From Streptomyces antioxidans (GTDB lineage: Bacteria > Actinomycetota > Actinomycetes > Streptomycetales > Streptomycetaceae): a DNA stretch of 64,000 nt. Location: positions 1 through 64,000 of the forward strand of contig NZ_LAKD02000121.1 in the NCBI RefSeq assembly GCF_000968685.2, read 5' to 3'. Below the pieces are notes generated by a model. It saw only the letters and a list, made by a program, of their open reading frames with translations, was not told the DNA's origin and did no database searches. Made by a program: the position numbers and the translations under genes. Below, one piece after another: positions 33,883-42,799 of the stretch. The stretch's first letter is position 1, and every line of letters starts with the position of its first letter.

Positions 33883-33906
33883 TTATCCACAGGGGAGTTA
33901 TCCACA
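33883..33906. promoter_or_regulatory. two perfect DnaA boxes upstream of a STAND gene
   Basis: TTATCCACA occurs at 33883-33891 and again at 33898-33906, same strand, 15 bp apart. This is the strongest DnaA-box sequence of E. coli and a good actinobacterial box. The pair lies 60-90 bp before the STAND ATPase start and next to the pseudogene start. Confidence 0.6.
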
Positions 33907-33968
33907 GGCCTGCCGGATAGGACCCAGAAACGGGACACTGAGGGCACTGCTGCAGGAGGGGGATCACC

Positions 33969-36900
33969 ATGCCAGCGTCACTGGCGGTGCTGCGGGACAG
34001 CCACCGGACGGAGGTCGAGCGGCTGCTGTCGCGGGCCGTGGAGGAGGAGGTGCGCCGCTCGGGCGGGCGCACCGACGGCGGGGTGCTGCTCAGCCGGGCG
34101 CGCGGCGCGCTGGACGAGATGGCCGCCACCGCCGCGGAGGAGTACGGGGCGTATGTGCGCGCGCTGGAGGAGTCGGGCACGGGCGGCGGGCCGCTCTCCG
34201 CCCGGCTGTCGCGCGGGCGGCTGGGCACCCCGGCGCTGGCCGCGGCGGTCGCCGCGGTGGCGGCCTTCGGCGCGGACCTCGGGTACGGCACCTCGGCGGG
34301 CACGGCGCTGGGCGCGGGGGTCACCGCCGCCGTGGCCGGGTCGGCCGCCGCCGTCGTCAAGCTCACCGCGGGCCACTGGCCCGCCGCGCACCGCCAGGCC
34401 GCGCTGCGCAACCAGCCCGGTGGGGCCGAGCAGTTGCGGCTTCAGTGGCTCACGGCGGTCGAGGTGCGGGGCATCCGGCCGTTCTTCGACCAGCACCGGA
34501 TGACCACGGCCGCCACCCGCCAGGGCGGCGGTCCGGCGAAGCGCTCCGGCTCCGCCGGCGGGCAGCCGAAGCTGCGCGGCGCGGACCGCAGCCAGGCGGC
34601 CCGCAGGCGCACCGTGCTGGAGCAGTCCTTCGCCCATCTCCCCGAGGCGGACGGCCCGTTCGCCGGGCGCCATGCGCAGATCACGCAGATCGCGCAGTGG
34701 GTGCGGCAGGCCCGCGCGTCCACGGAGACCAAGCCCACGGTGGTGCTGCTGGAGGGCCCGCCGGGCTCCGGCCGGACGATGCTCGCCGTGCGGGCGGCCC
34801 ACCATCTGCGCGATGAGTTCCGCGGCGCGTGCCTGGTCGACCTGCGCGGCGACAGCCCCGAGCAGGCCCCGCTGCCGACCCGCGACGCGCTGCTGCACCT
34901 GCTGAACCGGCTCGGCGCACCGCGCGACCAGCTGCTCTTCCGCGAGCGCTCCTCGCAGGACCAGCACATCAGACGGCTCACCGAGCTGTATCACCAGTAT
35001 CTGACCGGGCTGCCGGTCACCATCGTGCTCGATGACGCCCGCGACGCCGAGCAGGTGCGCACGCTGATCCCCGAGCGATCCGACGGTCTGGTCCTGATCA
35101 CCTCGCGCGCCCCGCTCGGCCTGCCGGACGACCTCGCCGCCTGGGTGCACCGGATCGAGGTGGGCCCGCTGGACGAGCCGGGCGCCGAGGAGCTGCTGCG
35201 GGAGTCAGCCGAGGAGCCCACCGGCGCGGGCCCCTATGACGGGCAGTCCGTGGAGCGGATCGCCGAGCTGTGCGGGCGGCTGCCGCTGGCCCTGCGGATC
35301 GCGGGCTCCTCGCTCGGCCCCCGCTCCCCCGCCGCCCTGGTCACCGACCTGGAGGGGTACGGCCCGGTGGGCCCGATCGAGCGCGCCCTGTGGCTGCGCT
35401 ACACCGACCAGCAGGAGGGCGCCCGGCGGCTGCTGCGCCGGCTGGCGCTGGCCGGGCGGGCCAGCCTGGGCGGCGCGGCGGCCGCGGCGCTGCTGGACGC
35501 CGATGAGCAGGAGGCCGGCCGCCATCTGGCGGCGCTCGGCCGGGCCGGGCTGATCCAGCATGTGCGCGGCAGCCGCTACCGCCTCCACGACCTGGTGCGC
35601 TCCTTCGCCCATGCCCGGCTGCTTGACGAGGAGCAGCCGGAGCAGCGCACCGCCGCGCAGGAGCGGCTGATCCGCAGCTATGCCGAGCTCGCGGACTCGG
35701 TGATCCGGCTGGTCGACGGCAAGACCTCCACCCGTGCCGACATCTTCGGCAAGGGCGCGGCCCACGGCTTCGGCTCGCTGGACGCGGCGCTGCGCTGGCT
35801 GGACGACGAATCGAGCTTCATCACCGCCGCGCTGCGCCATGCCGAGGGCGTGGACCAGTCAGCGGTGCTCCACCTCCTGGGCGCCCTGTGTGACTACTGC
35901 CTGCTGCGCGGCGACCTCTACCGGCTGGGTGAGATCAGCGAGCTCACCCAGGCGGTCGACCAGGGGCTGCTGATGCGGTCCGTGCAGTGGCGCACCGGTA
36001 TCGCGGCCCGCCAGCTCGGCGAGCTGGACCAGGCGCGCACCACGCTCTCCTCGGTGGTGGACCTGTATTTCGAGGCGCAGCACCAGGCGGGCGCGGCCCG
36101 CGCCCTGTGCAGCCTCGGCATCACCCTGCACCACCAGGGCAATCTCGTGGAGGCCGCGGCCAAGCTGCGCGAGGCGCTGGAGCTCCAGCGGGCCGAGGAG
36201 CTGCGCGGCGACCGGGCCTGGACGATGCACGCCCTGGCGGCGGTGGAGCGCGACCGGGGCGGGCTGACCGAGGCGCTGGAGCTGCTGGGCGAGGCCCTTG
36301 AGCTGCATGAGGAGAGCGAGAGCCTGCACGGCCAGGCGTGGGCGCACTTCCAGCTCGGCCAGGCATGTCTGCGGATGGGCGATGTGCCGCGCGCCGAGAC
36401 CGAGCTGGGGGACGCGCTGGACGCCTACAGCCGCACCCATGACCAGCGCGGTGAGGCTTGGGCGCTCACCCAGCTCGCCCGGGCCCGGCTGGTGGCCGGG
36501 GAGGCGTCGGTGGCCGTCGACCAGCTGCGCCAGGCCCTCACCCGCCACCGGGAGAACGAGGACGCGCGCGGCGAGGCCTGGACGCTGTACTACCTGGGCC
36601 AGGCGCTGGAGGAGCGCGGCGACCATGACTCGGCGGTGCGCGAGCTGGAGCGGGCCCGCACGATGTTCAGCCGGATGCGGGATGTGTACGGGCTGGCGTG
36701 TGCCCGTCACCACTCGGCGCGGGTCACCCGTGATCTGCGGGCGGCGCAGACGGGCTCGCTGCGCAACAGCGGCTTCGCCCGGCAGCTGCTCCAGGACGCG
36801 CGGCAGGACTTCCACCGGGTGGGGGTGGCCCATGGCGAGGCGTGGTCCTGTATCGAGCTGGCGGTGATCGACGCGGGAAACGGCAAGGCGGCGCAGGCGC

Positions 36901-37247
36901 TGGAGCTGGTGGACGAGGCGGCCGTGCTGTTCGCGGGGTACGGGGACCGGCGCGGCCGTTCCTGGGCCCGCTTTCTGCGCTGCACCCTGCTGCCGTTCGC
37001 CTCCGCCGGGGGCTCGGTCATCGGCACGGCGGTGGCCCAGGAGGAGCTGGCGGAGCTGGTGCGGGAGATGCGCGAGGAGGGCACGGCGGGCGATTCCCGG
37101 CTGGAGGGGTGCGCGGAGGCGTTCGCGCTGGTGCTGGAGCGCGGCGTCGAGCCGGAAACGGGGTGGCAGGCATGGCAGCTCGGCATGGTGCCGAGCCGCC
37201 ACTCGCGCGAGGTCATGGCCGTGCTGCCGGACCGGCCCCGTGCCTGA
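33969..37247 (+). CDS. large STAND ATPase with NB-ARC domain and TPR repeats
   Basis: The 1092-aa protein starts with a helical domain and a hydrophobic Gly/Ala-rich stretch (about 90-133, possibly two membrane helices), then an NB-ARC module: Walker A GPPGSGRT near 264-271, V-T-I-V-L-D-D near 350 (Walker B), L-I-T-S-R-A-P near 377, G-R-L-P-L-A-L-R-I-A (GxP motif) near 440 and R-Y-R-L-H-D-L-V near 535-545. From about 600 to 1000 it is a series of TPRs (G-N-L-V-E-A-A-A-K-L-R-E-A-L-E-L and similar). It resembles AfsR/SARP regulators without the DNA-binding domain. STAND proteins are signal-activated oligomeric switches. No enzyme effector domain is visible. GCAGGAGGGGGATCACC precedes the ATG. 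Confidence 0.88.
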   Translation: MPASLAVLRDSHRTEVERLLSRAVEEEVRRSGGRTDGGVLLSRARGALDEMAATAAEEYGAYVRALEESGTGGGPLSARLSRGRLGTPALAAAVAAVAAFGADLGYGTSAGTALGAGVTAAVAGSAAAVVKLTAGHWPAAHRQAALRNQPGGAEQLRLQWLTAVEVRGIRPFFDQHRMTTAATRQGGGPAKRSGSAGGQPKLRGADRSQAARRRTVLEQSFAHLPEADGPFAGRHAQITQIAQWVRQARASTETKPTVVLLEGPPGSGRTMLAVRAAHHLRDEFRGACLVDLRGDSPEQAPLPTRDALLHLLNRLGAPRDQLLFRERSSQDQHIRRLTELYHQYLTGLPVTIVLDDARDAEQVRTLIPERSDGLVLITSRAPLGLPDDLAAWVHRIEVGPLDEPGAEELLRESAEEPTGAGPYDGQSVERIAELCGRLPLALRIAGSSLGPRSPAALVTDLEGYGPVGPIERALWLRYTDQQEGARRLLRRLALAGRASLGGAAAAALLDADEQEAGRHLAALGRAGLIQHVRGSRYRLHDLVRSFAHARLLDEEQPEQRTAAQERLIRSYAELADSVIRLVDGKTSTRADIFGKGAAHGFGSLDAALRWLDDESSFITAALRHAEGVDQSAVLHLLGALCDYCLLRGDLYRLGEISELTQAVDQGLLMRSVQWRTGIAARQLGELDQARTTLSSVVDLYFEAQHQAGAARALCSLGITLHHQGNLVEAAAKLREALELQRAEELRGDRAWTMHALAAVERDRGGLTEALELLGEALELHEESESLHGQAWAHFQLGQACLRMGDVPRAETELGDALDAYSRTHDQRGEAWALTQLARARLVAGEASVAVDQLRQALTRHRENEDARGEAWTLYYLGQALEERGDHDSAVRELERARTMFSRMRDVYGLACARHHSARVTRDLRAAQTGSLRNSGFARQLLQDARQDFHRVGVAHGEAWSCIELAVIDAGNGKAAQALELVDEAAVLFAGYGDRRGRSWARFLRCTLLPFASAGGSVIGTAVAQEELAELVREMREEGTAGDSRLEGCAEAFALVLERGVEPETGWQAWQLGMVPSRHSREVMAVLPDRPRA

Positions 37248-37298
37248 GCGAGCGCTCCGCAGAGGCGGCGAAGAGCGCCGATCGGGCCCGGCCAGGGT

Positions 37299-37574
37299 TC
37301 AGGCCGTGCGCTCCTCGCCCTTGGCGCCCTTGGCGGTGCCCTTGGCACCTTCGGTGGAGGCAGCCGCCGGAGCCTTGCCGGGCTCCCCCGGCGCCTCCTC
37401 GAAGTTCACCCGCTTCATGTGCTTGTTCATGGACTTCATCAGCAGCCACACCGCCGCGCCGATCACGGCGAAGACGATGAAACCGAGGACGCCCGGGGTC
37501 ACCTTGTTCTCGTCCAGGTCCTTGGCGAGCGGGACGAGATGCGTCATGGCGAGGGTGCTGGTGGCGCTCATCAT
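37299..37574 (-). CDS. small single-span membrane protein downstream of mca
   Basis: The 91-aa protein has one membrane helix (GVLGFIVFAVIGAAVWLLM at about 28-46), a basic segment right after it (KSMNKHMKRV), and a charged Ala/Gly/Lys tail. It follows mca by 4 bases in the same direction and is a known neighbour of mca in Streptomyces as I recall. The Ala/Gly/Lys tail is inside the cell by the positive-inside rule. Function unknown. Confidence 0.85.
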   Translation of the reverse strand: MMSATSTLAMTHLVPLAKDLDENKVTPGVLGFIVFAVIGAAVWLLMKSMNKHMKRVNFEEAPGEPGKAPAAASTEGAKGTAKGAKGEERTA

Positions 37575-37578
37575 GGGC

Positions 37579-38451
37579 TCAATTGTTGCGGATGCCCGCG
37601 AAGAGGTCGTCCTCGGGGAGGGAGGTGTCCACGAGCGACTTGGCGAGCTCGTACTCCTCGGTGGGCCAGACCTCCTTCTGGATGTCCATGGGCACCCGGA
37701 ACCAGCCGCCGTCGGGGTCGATCTGCGTACGGTGCGCGATCAGCGCCTTGTCGCGGATCTCGAAGAAGTCGGCGCAGGGCACATAGGTGGTCAGGGTGCG
37801 CTCGGGGCGTCCGAACGTCTTCCAGCGCTCCAGCCACTCCCCGTACGGCGAGTCCAGCCCTCGGGCCAGCAGCGCCTCGTGCAGCGCCACGGTGCGCGCC
37901 CGGTTGAAGCCCTGGTTGTAGTAGAGCTTCTGCGGCTGCCAGGGCTCCCCGGCCTCCGGGTACTTCTCGGGGTCACCGGCCGCCTCGAAGGCCAGCACCG
38001 AGATCTTGTAGGTCATGATGTGGTCGGGGTGCGGATAGCCGCCGTTCTCGTCATAGGTGGTGATCACCTGCGGCTTGAACGAGCGGATCAGCTTCACCAG
38101 GGGCTCGGCCGCGGCCTCCACGTCCTGCAGCGCGAAGCAGCCCTCGGGCAGCGGCGGCAGCGGATCGCCCTCGGGCAGTCCGGAGTCCACGAAGCCCAGC
38201 CACTCCTGCCTGACGCCGAGGATCTCGCGCGCCTCGTCCATCTCCTTGGCGCGGACCTCGTGAATGTTCTCCTCGATGTAGGGGTCACCCTGGAGCTTGG
38301 GGTTGAGGATGGAGCCGCGCTCGCCGCCTGTGCAGGTCGCGACCAGCACGTCCACCCCCTCGGACACGTACTTGGCCATGGTGGCCGCGCCCTTGCTCGA
38401 CTCGTCATCCGGGTGCGCGTGCACGGCCATCAAACGCAGCTGCTCAGTCAA
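37579..38451 (-). CDS. mca: mycothiol S-conjugate amidase
   Basis: The 290-aa protein is of the LmbE/MshB superfamily, with the zinc motif A-H-P-D-D-E (12-17) and the third ligand in Y-P-H-P-D-H near 144-149. Mca hydrolyses mycothiol S-conjugates of toxins into a mercapturic acid for export and GlcN-inositol for reuse. Length and motifs (CTGGERGSILNPKLQGDPYI; QGFNRARTVALHEALLARGL) fit Mca rather than MshB. It is divergent from DUF4307, with about 96 bp between. Confidence 0.95.
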   Translation of the reverse strand: MTEQLRLMAVHAHPDDESSKGAATMAKYVSEGVDVLVATCTGGERGSILNPKLQGDPYIEENIHEVRAKEMDEAREILGVRQEWLGFVDSGLPEGDPLPPLPEGCFALQDVEAAAEPLVKLIRSFKPQVITTYDENGGYPHPDHIMTYKISVLAFEAAGDPEKYPEAGEPWQPQKLYYNQGFNRARTVALHEALLARGLDSPYGEWLERWKTFGRPERTLTTYVPCADFFEIRDKALIAHRTQIDPDGGWFRVPMDIQKEVWPTEEYELAKSLVDTSLPEDDLFAGIRNN

Positions 38452-38547
38452 GTTCGATCCTCAGTGATTCGTCGTGGAAGACGGCTTCTATAGTGACCTA
38501 AACCGGGGACGAATAATTCCGATCTCCCCCCAGCAGGAGGAACGCCC

Positions 38548-38952
38548 ATGGCCGCGGTGCGCGAGGGGCTGCCCGACGGGCGTTACGGCCGGTCCGCGGA
38601 CGCTCGGGCGGACCGGACGCTGAAGATCGTCGGCGCGGTGCTCGGTGCCGGGCTGCTGGCCCTGATCGCCTGGTTCGGGTATGACTACATCGCCGGTCAG
38701 GACGTCAGCGGCCGGTTGACCGGTTTCAAGGTGGTCGCCGACGACGCCGTCGAGGTCCGGCTGGAGATCACCAAGGACAAGGGCGCCACGGGCGTCTGTA
38801 CGGTGCGTACCCTAGACGAGTACCACGACGAAGTGGGCCGGAAGGACTTCACCTTCGGCCAGCACCAGGAGGACATGGTCAAGGTCGTCACCGTGCGCAC
38901 CACGGCCCGGGCGACCAGCGCCGAGCTGATCGACTGCACGCCCGTTCGATAA
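38548..38952 (+). CDS. DUF4307 membrane-anchored protein
   Basis: The 134-aa product begins GLPDGRYGR, has one membrane helix (IVGAVLGAGLLALIAWFGYDY at about 27-47) and an extracytoplasmic beta-rich domain with the G-x-C-x-V-R motif and a second cysteine near the end (IDCTPVR). The DUF4307 family is conserved in actinobacteria between mca and greA; its role is unknown. AGGAGGAA 6 bases before the ATG supports the start. Confidence 0.92.
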   Translation: MAAVREGLPDGRYGRSADARADRTLKIVGAVLGAGLLALIAWFGYDYIAGQDVSGRLTGFKVVADDAVEVRLEITKDKGATGVCTVRTLDEYHDEVGRKDFTFGQHQEDMVKVVTVRTTARATSAELIDCTPVR

Positions 38953-39140
38953 TCGAACTGGACGTGTCGGGCACCTGGCCCGATCTGACCAGCACTGACG
39001 CGTTTCCTGCGCATTGCGCCCAGTTCCCTCCTCCCCGTTTCTTGCCGGAATTGTTAGGCTCGTGGTTTCGCCCAGCTACGAAGGCGCACCCTTCTGAGTA
39101 GGGCGTTCATTTGTATTCCCAGTACCGACGAGGAGCACCT

Positions 39141-39638
39141 GTGACCCAGACCAGCGAGAACGTCACCTGGCTGACCCAGGAGGCGTACGACCAGCTCAAG
39201 GCGGAGCTGGAGTACCTGTCGGGTCCCGCACGTATCGAGATCGCGAAGAAGATCGAGGCTGCCCGGGAGGAGGGTGACCTCCGGGAGAACGGGGGTTACC
39301 ACGCCGCCAAGGAGGAGCAGGGCAAGCAGGAGCTCCGAGTGCGTCAGCTGACGCAGCTCCTGCAGCAGGCGAAGGTCGGCGAGGCACCCGCGGACACCGG
39401 CGTGGTCGCCCCCGGCATGGTCGTCACCATCGCCTTCGACGGCGACCCCGACGACACCCTGACCTTCCTGCTCGCCTCCCGTGAGTACGCGAGCGCGGAC
39501 GTCGAGACCTACTCGCCACAGTCCCCGCTGGGTTCGGGTGTGAACGGCAAGAAGGTCGGCCAGGACGCGGAGTACGAGCTGCCCAACGGTCGCACCGCCT
39601 CGGTGCGCATCCTGGAGGCCAAGCCCTACCAGGGCTGA
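39141..39638 (+). CDS. greA: transcription elongation factor GreA
   Basis: The 165-aa protein has the N-terminal coiled coil with the acidic tip E-E-G-D-L-R-E-N-G-G-Y-H-A-A-K-E-E-Q near 40-57 and the C-terminal FKBP-like domain ending G-R-T-A-S-V-R-I-L-E. GreA enters the RNA polymerase secondary channel and stimulates cleavage of backtracked RNA. GTG 39141 is set by GAGGAG 5 bases upstream. The tip has R in place of the usual S in DLSEN, as in other actinobacteria, while the acidic residues are kept. A terminator follows 12 bases after the stop. Confidence 0.96.
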   Translation: MTQTSENVTWLTQEAYDQLKAELEYLSGPARIEIAKKIEAAREEGDLRENGGYHAAKEEQGKQELRVRQLTQLLQQAKVGEAPADTGVVAPGMVVTIAFDGDPDDTLTFLLASREYASADVETYSPQSPLGSGVNGKKVGQDAEYELPNGRTASVRILEAKPYQG

Positions 39639-39650
39639 GCGCCCGGTGTG

Positions 39651-39676
39651 GAGCCCCGGCCGAACGGCCGGGGCTC
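39651..39676 (+). terminator. greA terminator
   Basis: A perfect 11-bp stem (GAGCCCCGGCC and GGCCGGGGCTC) with a 4-base loop GAAC, starting 12 bases after the greA stop codon. Confidence 0.85.
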
Positions 39677-39734
39677 TCCCTCATCCCGCGCGCTCCCGTG
39701 GTCCGCGCCCCCGCGCTGCCACCCACCGGCTCGC

Positions 39735-40023
39735 CGACCTCATCCCGGTGGGAGAAGCGCGACGGGCCGACCAGCTCGACGAGGCAGAGGACCGCGAGGA
39801 GCGGGTCCTTCCCCCACCCCTTCATCCGCTGGAGGACGCCCTTGCGGTTGATGAACCGCCCGGCGTCGTCCACGGTGTACCAGTGGAGGACGGACCGGAG
39901 CTGTTCCCTGGTGAACTTCCAGGACCCGCTGTCCTTGGCGAGAAGGTCCTCCGAGCACCAGCCAGCGATCTGCCAGTTGAGCGTTTTGACGGGAAGGACC
40001 CAGCGGCCGAAGGTGTCCTTGAC
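39735..40023 (-). pseudogene. phage terminase large subunit fragment
   Basis: In one frame this stretch encodes about 95 residues typical of the start of Streptomyces phage large terminases: WKFTREQLRSVLHWYTVDDAGRF, then V-L-Q-R-M-K-G-W-G-K-D-P, the deviant Walker A, and LVELVGPSRF. It is entered in a different frame from the upstream small-subunit remnant, has no start of its own that I can see, and ends abruptly after the Walker A region. The remaining ATPase and nuclease domains are absent, so it is a dead fragment. Confidence 0.7.
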
Positions 40024-40380
40024 CCTGGTAGTCGGCGATGGCGAGGACCACGACCGGTGTCTCTTCCGGCTCGGGCTCCTGGAGCTCGATGCGCACGCGG
40101 CGCCGGTCCCCCTCGGTTGCCAGGAGGTTCCCGAGGGCGGAATACAGGGTCTGGGCCATCTGCGCCGACCGCTTGCCCGACTTCTTGTAGTGGGACAGGT
40201 CGTCACACAGGGTAAACGCCATCGCTCAGTCGGACTGCTGGTAGAAGTCGGCCTGGCCGGACTTCTTCAGCGAGTCGTAGAGCTCCTTGGCGATCAGAGC
40301 CAGTCAGGGTCCGCACGCGGAACCGTGACCTTGCGCATCATGCCGCGCTTGGTCTCCTGTTCGTCGGAGCCTTGCGGGCC
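40022..40380 (-). pseudogene. phage terminase small subunit remnant
   Basis: Joining three pieces gives a small-terminase-like protein: RKVTVPRADPDW, then IAKELYDSLKKSGQADFYQQSD, then AMAFTLCDDLSHYKKSGKRS and ATEGDRRRVRIELQ. Between pieces one and two the frame shifts near 40295, and between two and three a TGA (about 40226) replaces what is a conserved Trp codon (SDW) in relatives. It abuts the large-subunit fragment in the normal terS-terL order, so this is decayed prophage DNA. Confidence 0.65.
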
Positions 40381-40500
40381 CGCGGGCGAGCCAGATCCTC
40401 TTCGCGGTTCGGAACGGGGCCTCGAACGCCCACGGGCCACCTCCACGTCTGATGTGAAGTAGATGTGACGAGCATGGGCATGTGTCGACACAATCACGTT

Positions 40501-41100
40501 ATGACGACATGGCTCTTGGCGATCCTCGCCGCGATTCTCAGCGCCGCAGTGGCGGTGTTTGGCACTTGGTACACGATGAAGGTCAACGCGGCCAAGGAGC
40601 GCTCGGACCGCGACAGTGAGCGCGCACGTGAGCTGCGGGACATCCTGATGGAGAAGCGCGACGCGATCCTTCAGGCCGAGGCAGCTCCGATTCGTGGGCC
40701 ACTGAGGCCCATTGAAGCCGAAGCCGCGTTCCTGCACAGTGCGGAGCTGCGACACCGATTGAAGAGCAACTTCGAAGGTGCGGCTAACTCGTCGCTGATG
40801 GAGGGGGTCAACCGACTGGAAGTGGTCGAGACATACCTCGGTGACGCTATCGCCGACCTGGAAGCGGCCGTGAGGGGTGACCGTCTACCGGCCCCATCTC
40901 ATAGGGCTGCCTGGTTCGACATGATTCGCGAGAATCAGCTCCCGTCACACCAGTCTTACCGAGAGATGGCGTCTGAACTGATGCGCCAGGACATCGATCC
41001 GGATTTTGAAGAACTGGCCTACGAGGATTTCTGTGAGGAGCGCGAACGCAGGATGCGACGTCGCCTGCCCTCACGGAAGTCGAGCGCCCCGAGGCGGTGA
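40501..41100 (+). CDS. membrane-anchored coiled-coil hypothetical protein
   Basis: The 199-aa protein has an N-terminal membrane helix (TWLLAILAAILSAAVAVFGTWY at about 3-24) followed by a charged helix (NAAKERSDRDSERARELRDIL) that is likely coiled coil, and a mostly helical cytoplasmic part ending in an Arg-rich tail. No family recognised. The ATG at 40501 is preferred because the membrane helix follows at once; a start 12 codons earlier is in frame. Lies between prophage remnants and the DUF397/XRE cluster. Confidence 0.65.
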   Translation: MTTWLLAILAAILSAAVAVFGTWYTMKVNAAKERSDRDSERARELRDILMEKRDAILQAEAAPIRGPLRPIEAEAAFLHSAELRHRLKSNFEGAANSSLMEGVNRLEVVETYLGDAIADLEAAVRGDRLPAPSHRAAWFDMIRENQLPSHQSYREMASELMRQDIDPDFEELAYEDFCEERERRMRRRLPSRKSSAPRR

Positions 41101-41457
41101 GTCCTCGGAGGGCGGGCGCCAGGCCAGGGGAGAGGGGCCCTGGGGCGCCTTGCGCGCTCGACCGAGACGGGCATCGGGCCGGGGGCAGTTTCGTCGTCGC
41201 TTCTCGGGAGCGCGCGGTCAGAGGAGGCCGATGGGCCTCGGTGCGGAGGAAGCGCCGCTCGATCGTCCGCCTCCTGCGGCTACGAGCGGCGGCCCCCTCC
41301 CTCGACGGCTTCCTGGCGTGATGCCACGAGCAAAGCAGCTAGCCGCGTGCGACAAGGGCCCCTGACCTAGCGGTCGGGTGCCCTAGTGTGCGTTGCGCCG
41401 AACGTCACGCAGCGACGGCGAGTGCGTGACGACGGCCAGGGTCGTGAACGAAGGAGG
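41101..41457. other. 357-bp stretch without a gene
   Basis: I see no convincing gene, hairpin or repeat here; the open frames have the composition of shadow frames. Confidence 0.5.
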
Positions 41458-41685
41458 TCACGACGTCAGGGTGCCGTCCATGGCGGCAGCGACGAAGGTG
41501 GTCCAAGCCTGCCCGGAGAACCGCGCCGCGGGGTACTCCCTGTTCTTCGAGTCGCGCACCGCGATCCCGGAGGTGCCGGGAATCGGCGCGACCTCGACGC
41601 AGTTGCCATTGCCGGCGGTGTAGGAACTCGTACGCCACGCTGCACGCGTGAGGTCGACCTCGCGCAGGTCGGCCAGCTCATTCAT
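41458..41685 (-). CDS. DUF397 protein
   Basis: The 75-aa protein shows the DUF397 pattern: R-A-A-W-R-T-S-S-Y-T-A-G-N-G-N-C-V-E-V-A near 14-33, I-A-V-R-D-S-K near 41-47, and A-W-T-T-F-V-A-A near 60. DUF397 proteins pair with Scr1/WhiJ-type regulators; here the XRE gene overlaps its start by 8 bp. They act as small partners, with some behaving like antitoxin or anti-regulator. Confidence 0.9.
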   Translation of the reverse strand: MNELADLREVDLTRAAWRTSSYTAGNGNCVEVAPIPGTSGIAVRDSKNREYPAARFSGQAWTTFVAAAMDGTLTS

Positions 41686-42562
41686 CTCTGATCAGCTCTT
41701 CCTTGATACGTTCGACCAGCTCACGGCTATCTTCCTCCGAGAGCGCGGCACCGGACAAGTTGGTAAACAGACGGCTCAGGCGACGAAGAGCCAGCGGATC
41801 ATCCCGGAACGCAGTGGTGTTCTCGGCTGACTCGGTGAATGCGACATCATCGGCATCCGAGTTCTTCCCTGTTCCGAAGAGCGTAAAAGCTCCAGTGCTG
41901 GCGCCCTTCTCGCCAGCCTGGAACGGGATGATCTTGAGGCTCACGTTGTCGAGGGCTGAAATCTCGATCAGGCGGTGGAGTTGCGCCCGCATCACGTCGC
42001 GCCCGCCGACCAGCAAGTGCAGGGCGGCCTCGGTCACCACCGCATCGAGGATCAGCGGCCCCTCCTCGCGCAGTCTCTCCTGGCGACGCGTCCGAACCTC
42101 GACGAGGCTGTCCACCTGGTCCGGGCCGAGCGCGGCATAACTGACACCGGTCACTGCCCTGGCGTACTCCTCGGTCTGCAACAGACCCGGGATCAGGAGT
42201 GGTTGGTACTCGTAGCAGCTCGTTGCCTCGGCCTCATAGGCGAGAAATTCGGCATAGTTGGCGCTGATCACGTCGTTGTAGGCGTACCACCACGGCGGGA
42301 TTCGTTGACGGGCTTTGATCAGGAGCTCCTTAAGCTCTGAGAGCTTGGGCTCTTCGACCTCGTACAGCTCCATCAGCCCATCGAAGTCCTTCTTGGTGCA
42401 GACCCGCTTCGCAGTCTCGATACGGCTGACCTTGGAGTTGTGGCAGTTGAGGTGAGCGCCGACCTCTTCGGTGGTGAGGTCGTGCCGATCCCGCAGCAGA
42501 CGAAGCTCGGTTGCCAGCCGCCGTCGCGCGCTGAGCGGGCTTCCGCCGGTGACGGCTGCCAT
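41678..42562 (-). CDS. XRE-family regulator with DUF5753 (WhiJ/Scr1-like)
   Basis: The 294-aa protein has an N-terminal helix-turn-helix (LTTEEVGAHLNCHNSKVSRIETAKR at about 29-53) and the DUF5753 C-terminal domain with its hallmark Y-Q-P-L-L-I-P-G-L-L-Q-T-E-E-Y-A-R-A near 119-136 and R-R-Q-E-R-L near 160. Together with DUF397 and the ATPase across the gap it forms the whiJ/abaA-like triad common in Streptomyces, tied to development and antibiotic control. Confidence 0.92.
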   Translation of the reverse strand: MAAVTGGSPLSARRRLATELRLLRDRHDLTTEEVGAHLNCHNSKVSRIETAKRVCTKKDFDGLMELYEVEEPKLSELKELLIKARQRIPPWWYAYNDVISANYAEFLAYEAEATSCYEYQPLLIPGLLQTEEYARAVTGVSYAALGPDQVDSLVEVRTRRQERLREEGPLILDAVVTEAALHLLVGGRDVMRAQLHRLIEISALDNVSLKIIPFQAGEKGASTGAFTLFGTGKNSDADDVAFTESAENTTAFRDDPLALRRLSRLFTNLSGAALSEEDSRELVERIKEELIRDE

Positions 42563-42683
42563 TCGCCCTCCAACTGGACTGCTTCTGTAGGTGAGACCGA
42601 GGGTACCGCCTCGGTTCCGTCAACCCCGCTGGTCTCCATTGAGCCCTGCCGAGCATCATTTTGGCAATCTGCCACGCAATCGC

Positions 42684-42711
42684 TTGACCATCTGACTGTG
42701 CGCCATACATC
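42684..42711 (+). promoter_or_regulatory. candidate promoter for the HATPase gene
   Basis: TTGACC (42684-42689) and TACATC (42706-42711), spaced 16 bp, lie in the divergent region about 90 bp before the ATPase gene. This is close to the consensus for the main vegetative sigma factor. Confidence 0.4.
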
Positions 42712-42799
42712 ATCTGAGTCATGACGCAGTGCGCCTCGGGCGTTACTGGACGTTGATCAGCCCTTCCCTGGCCTTGCCCGGGAGTGAGGAGGCGACGCG

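Noticed and set aside
33883..33906. DnaA boxes as a replication origin
   Set aside because: Only two boxes, no dnaA or dnaN gene, no AT-rich unwinding region; a Streptomyces oriC has many boxes.
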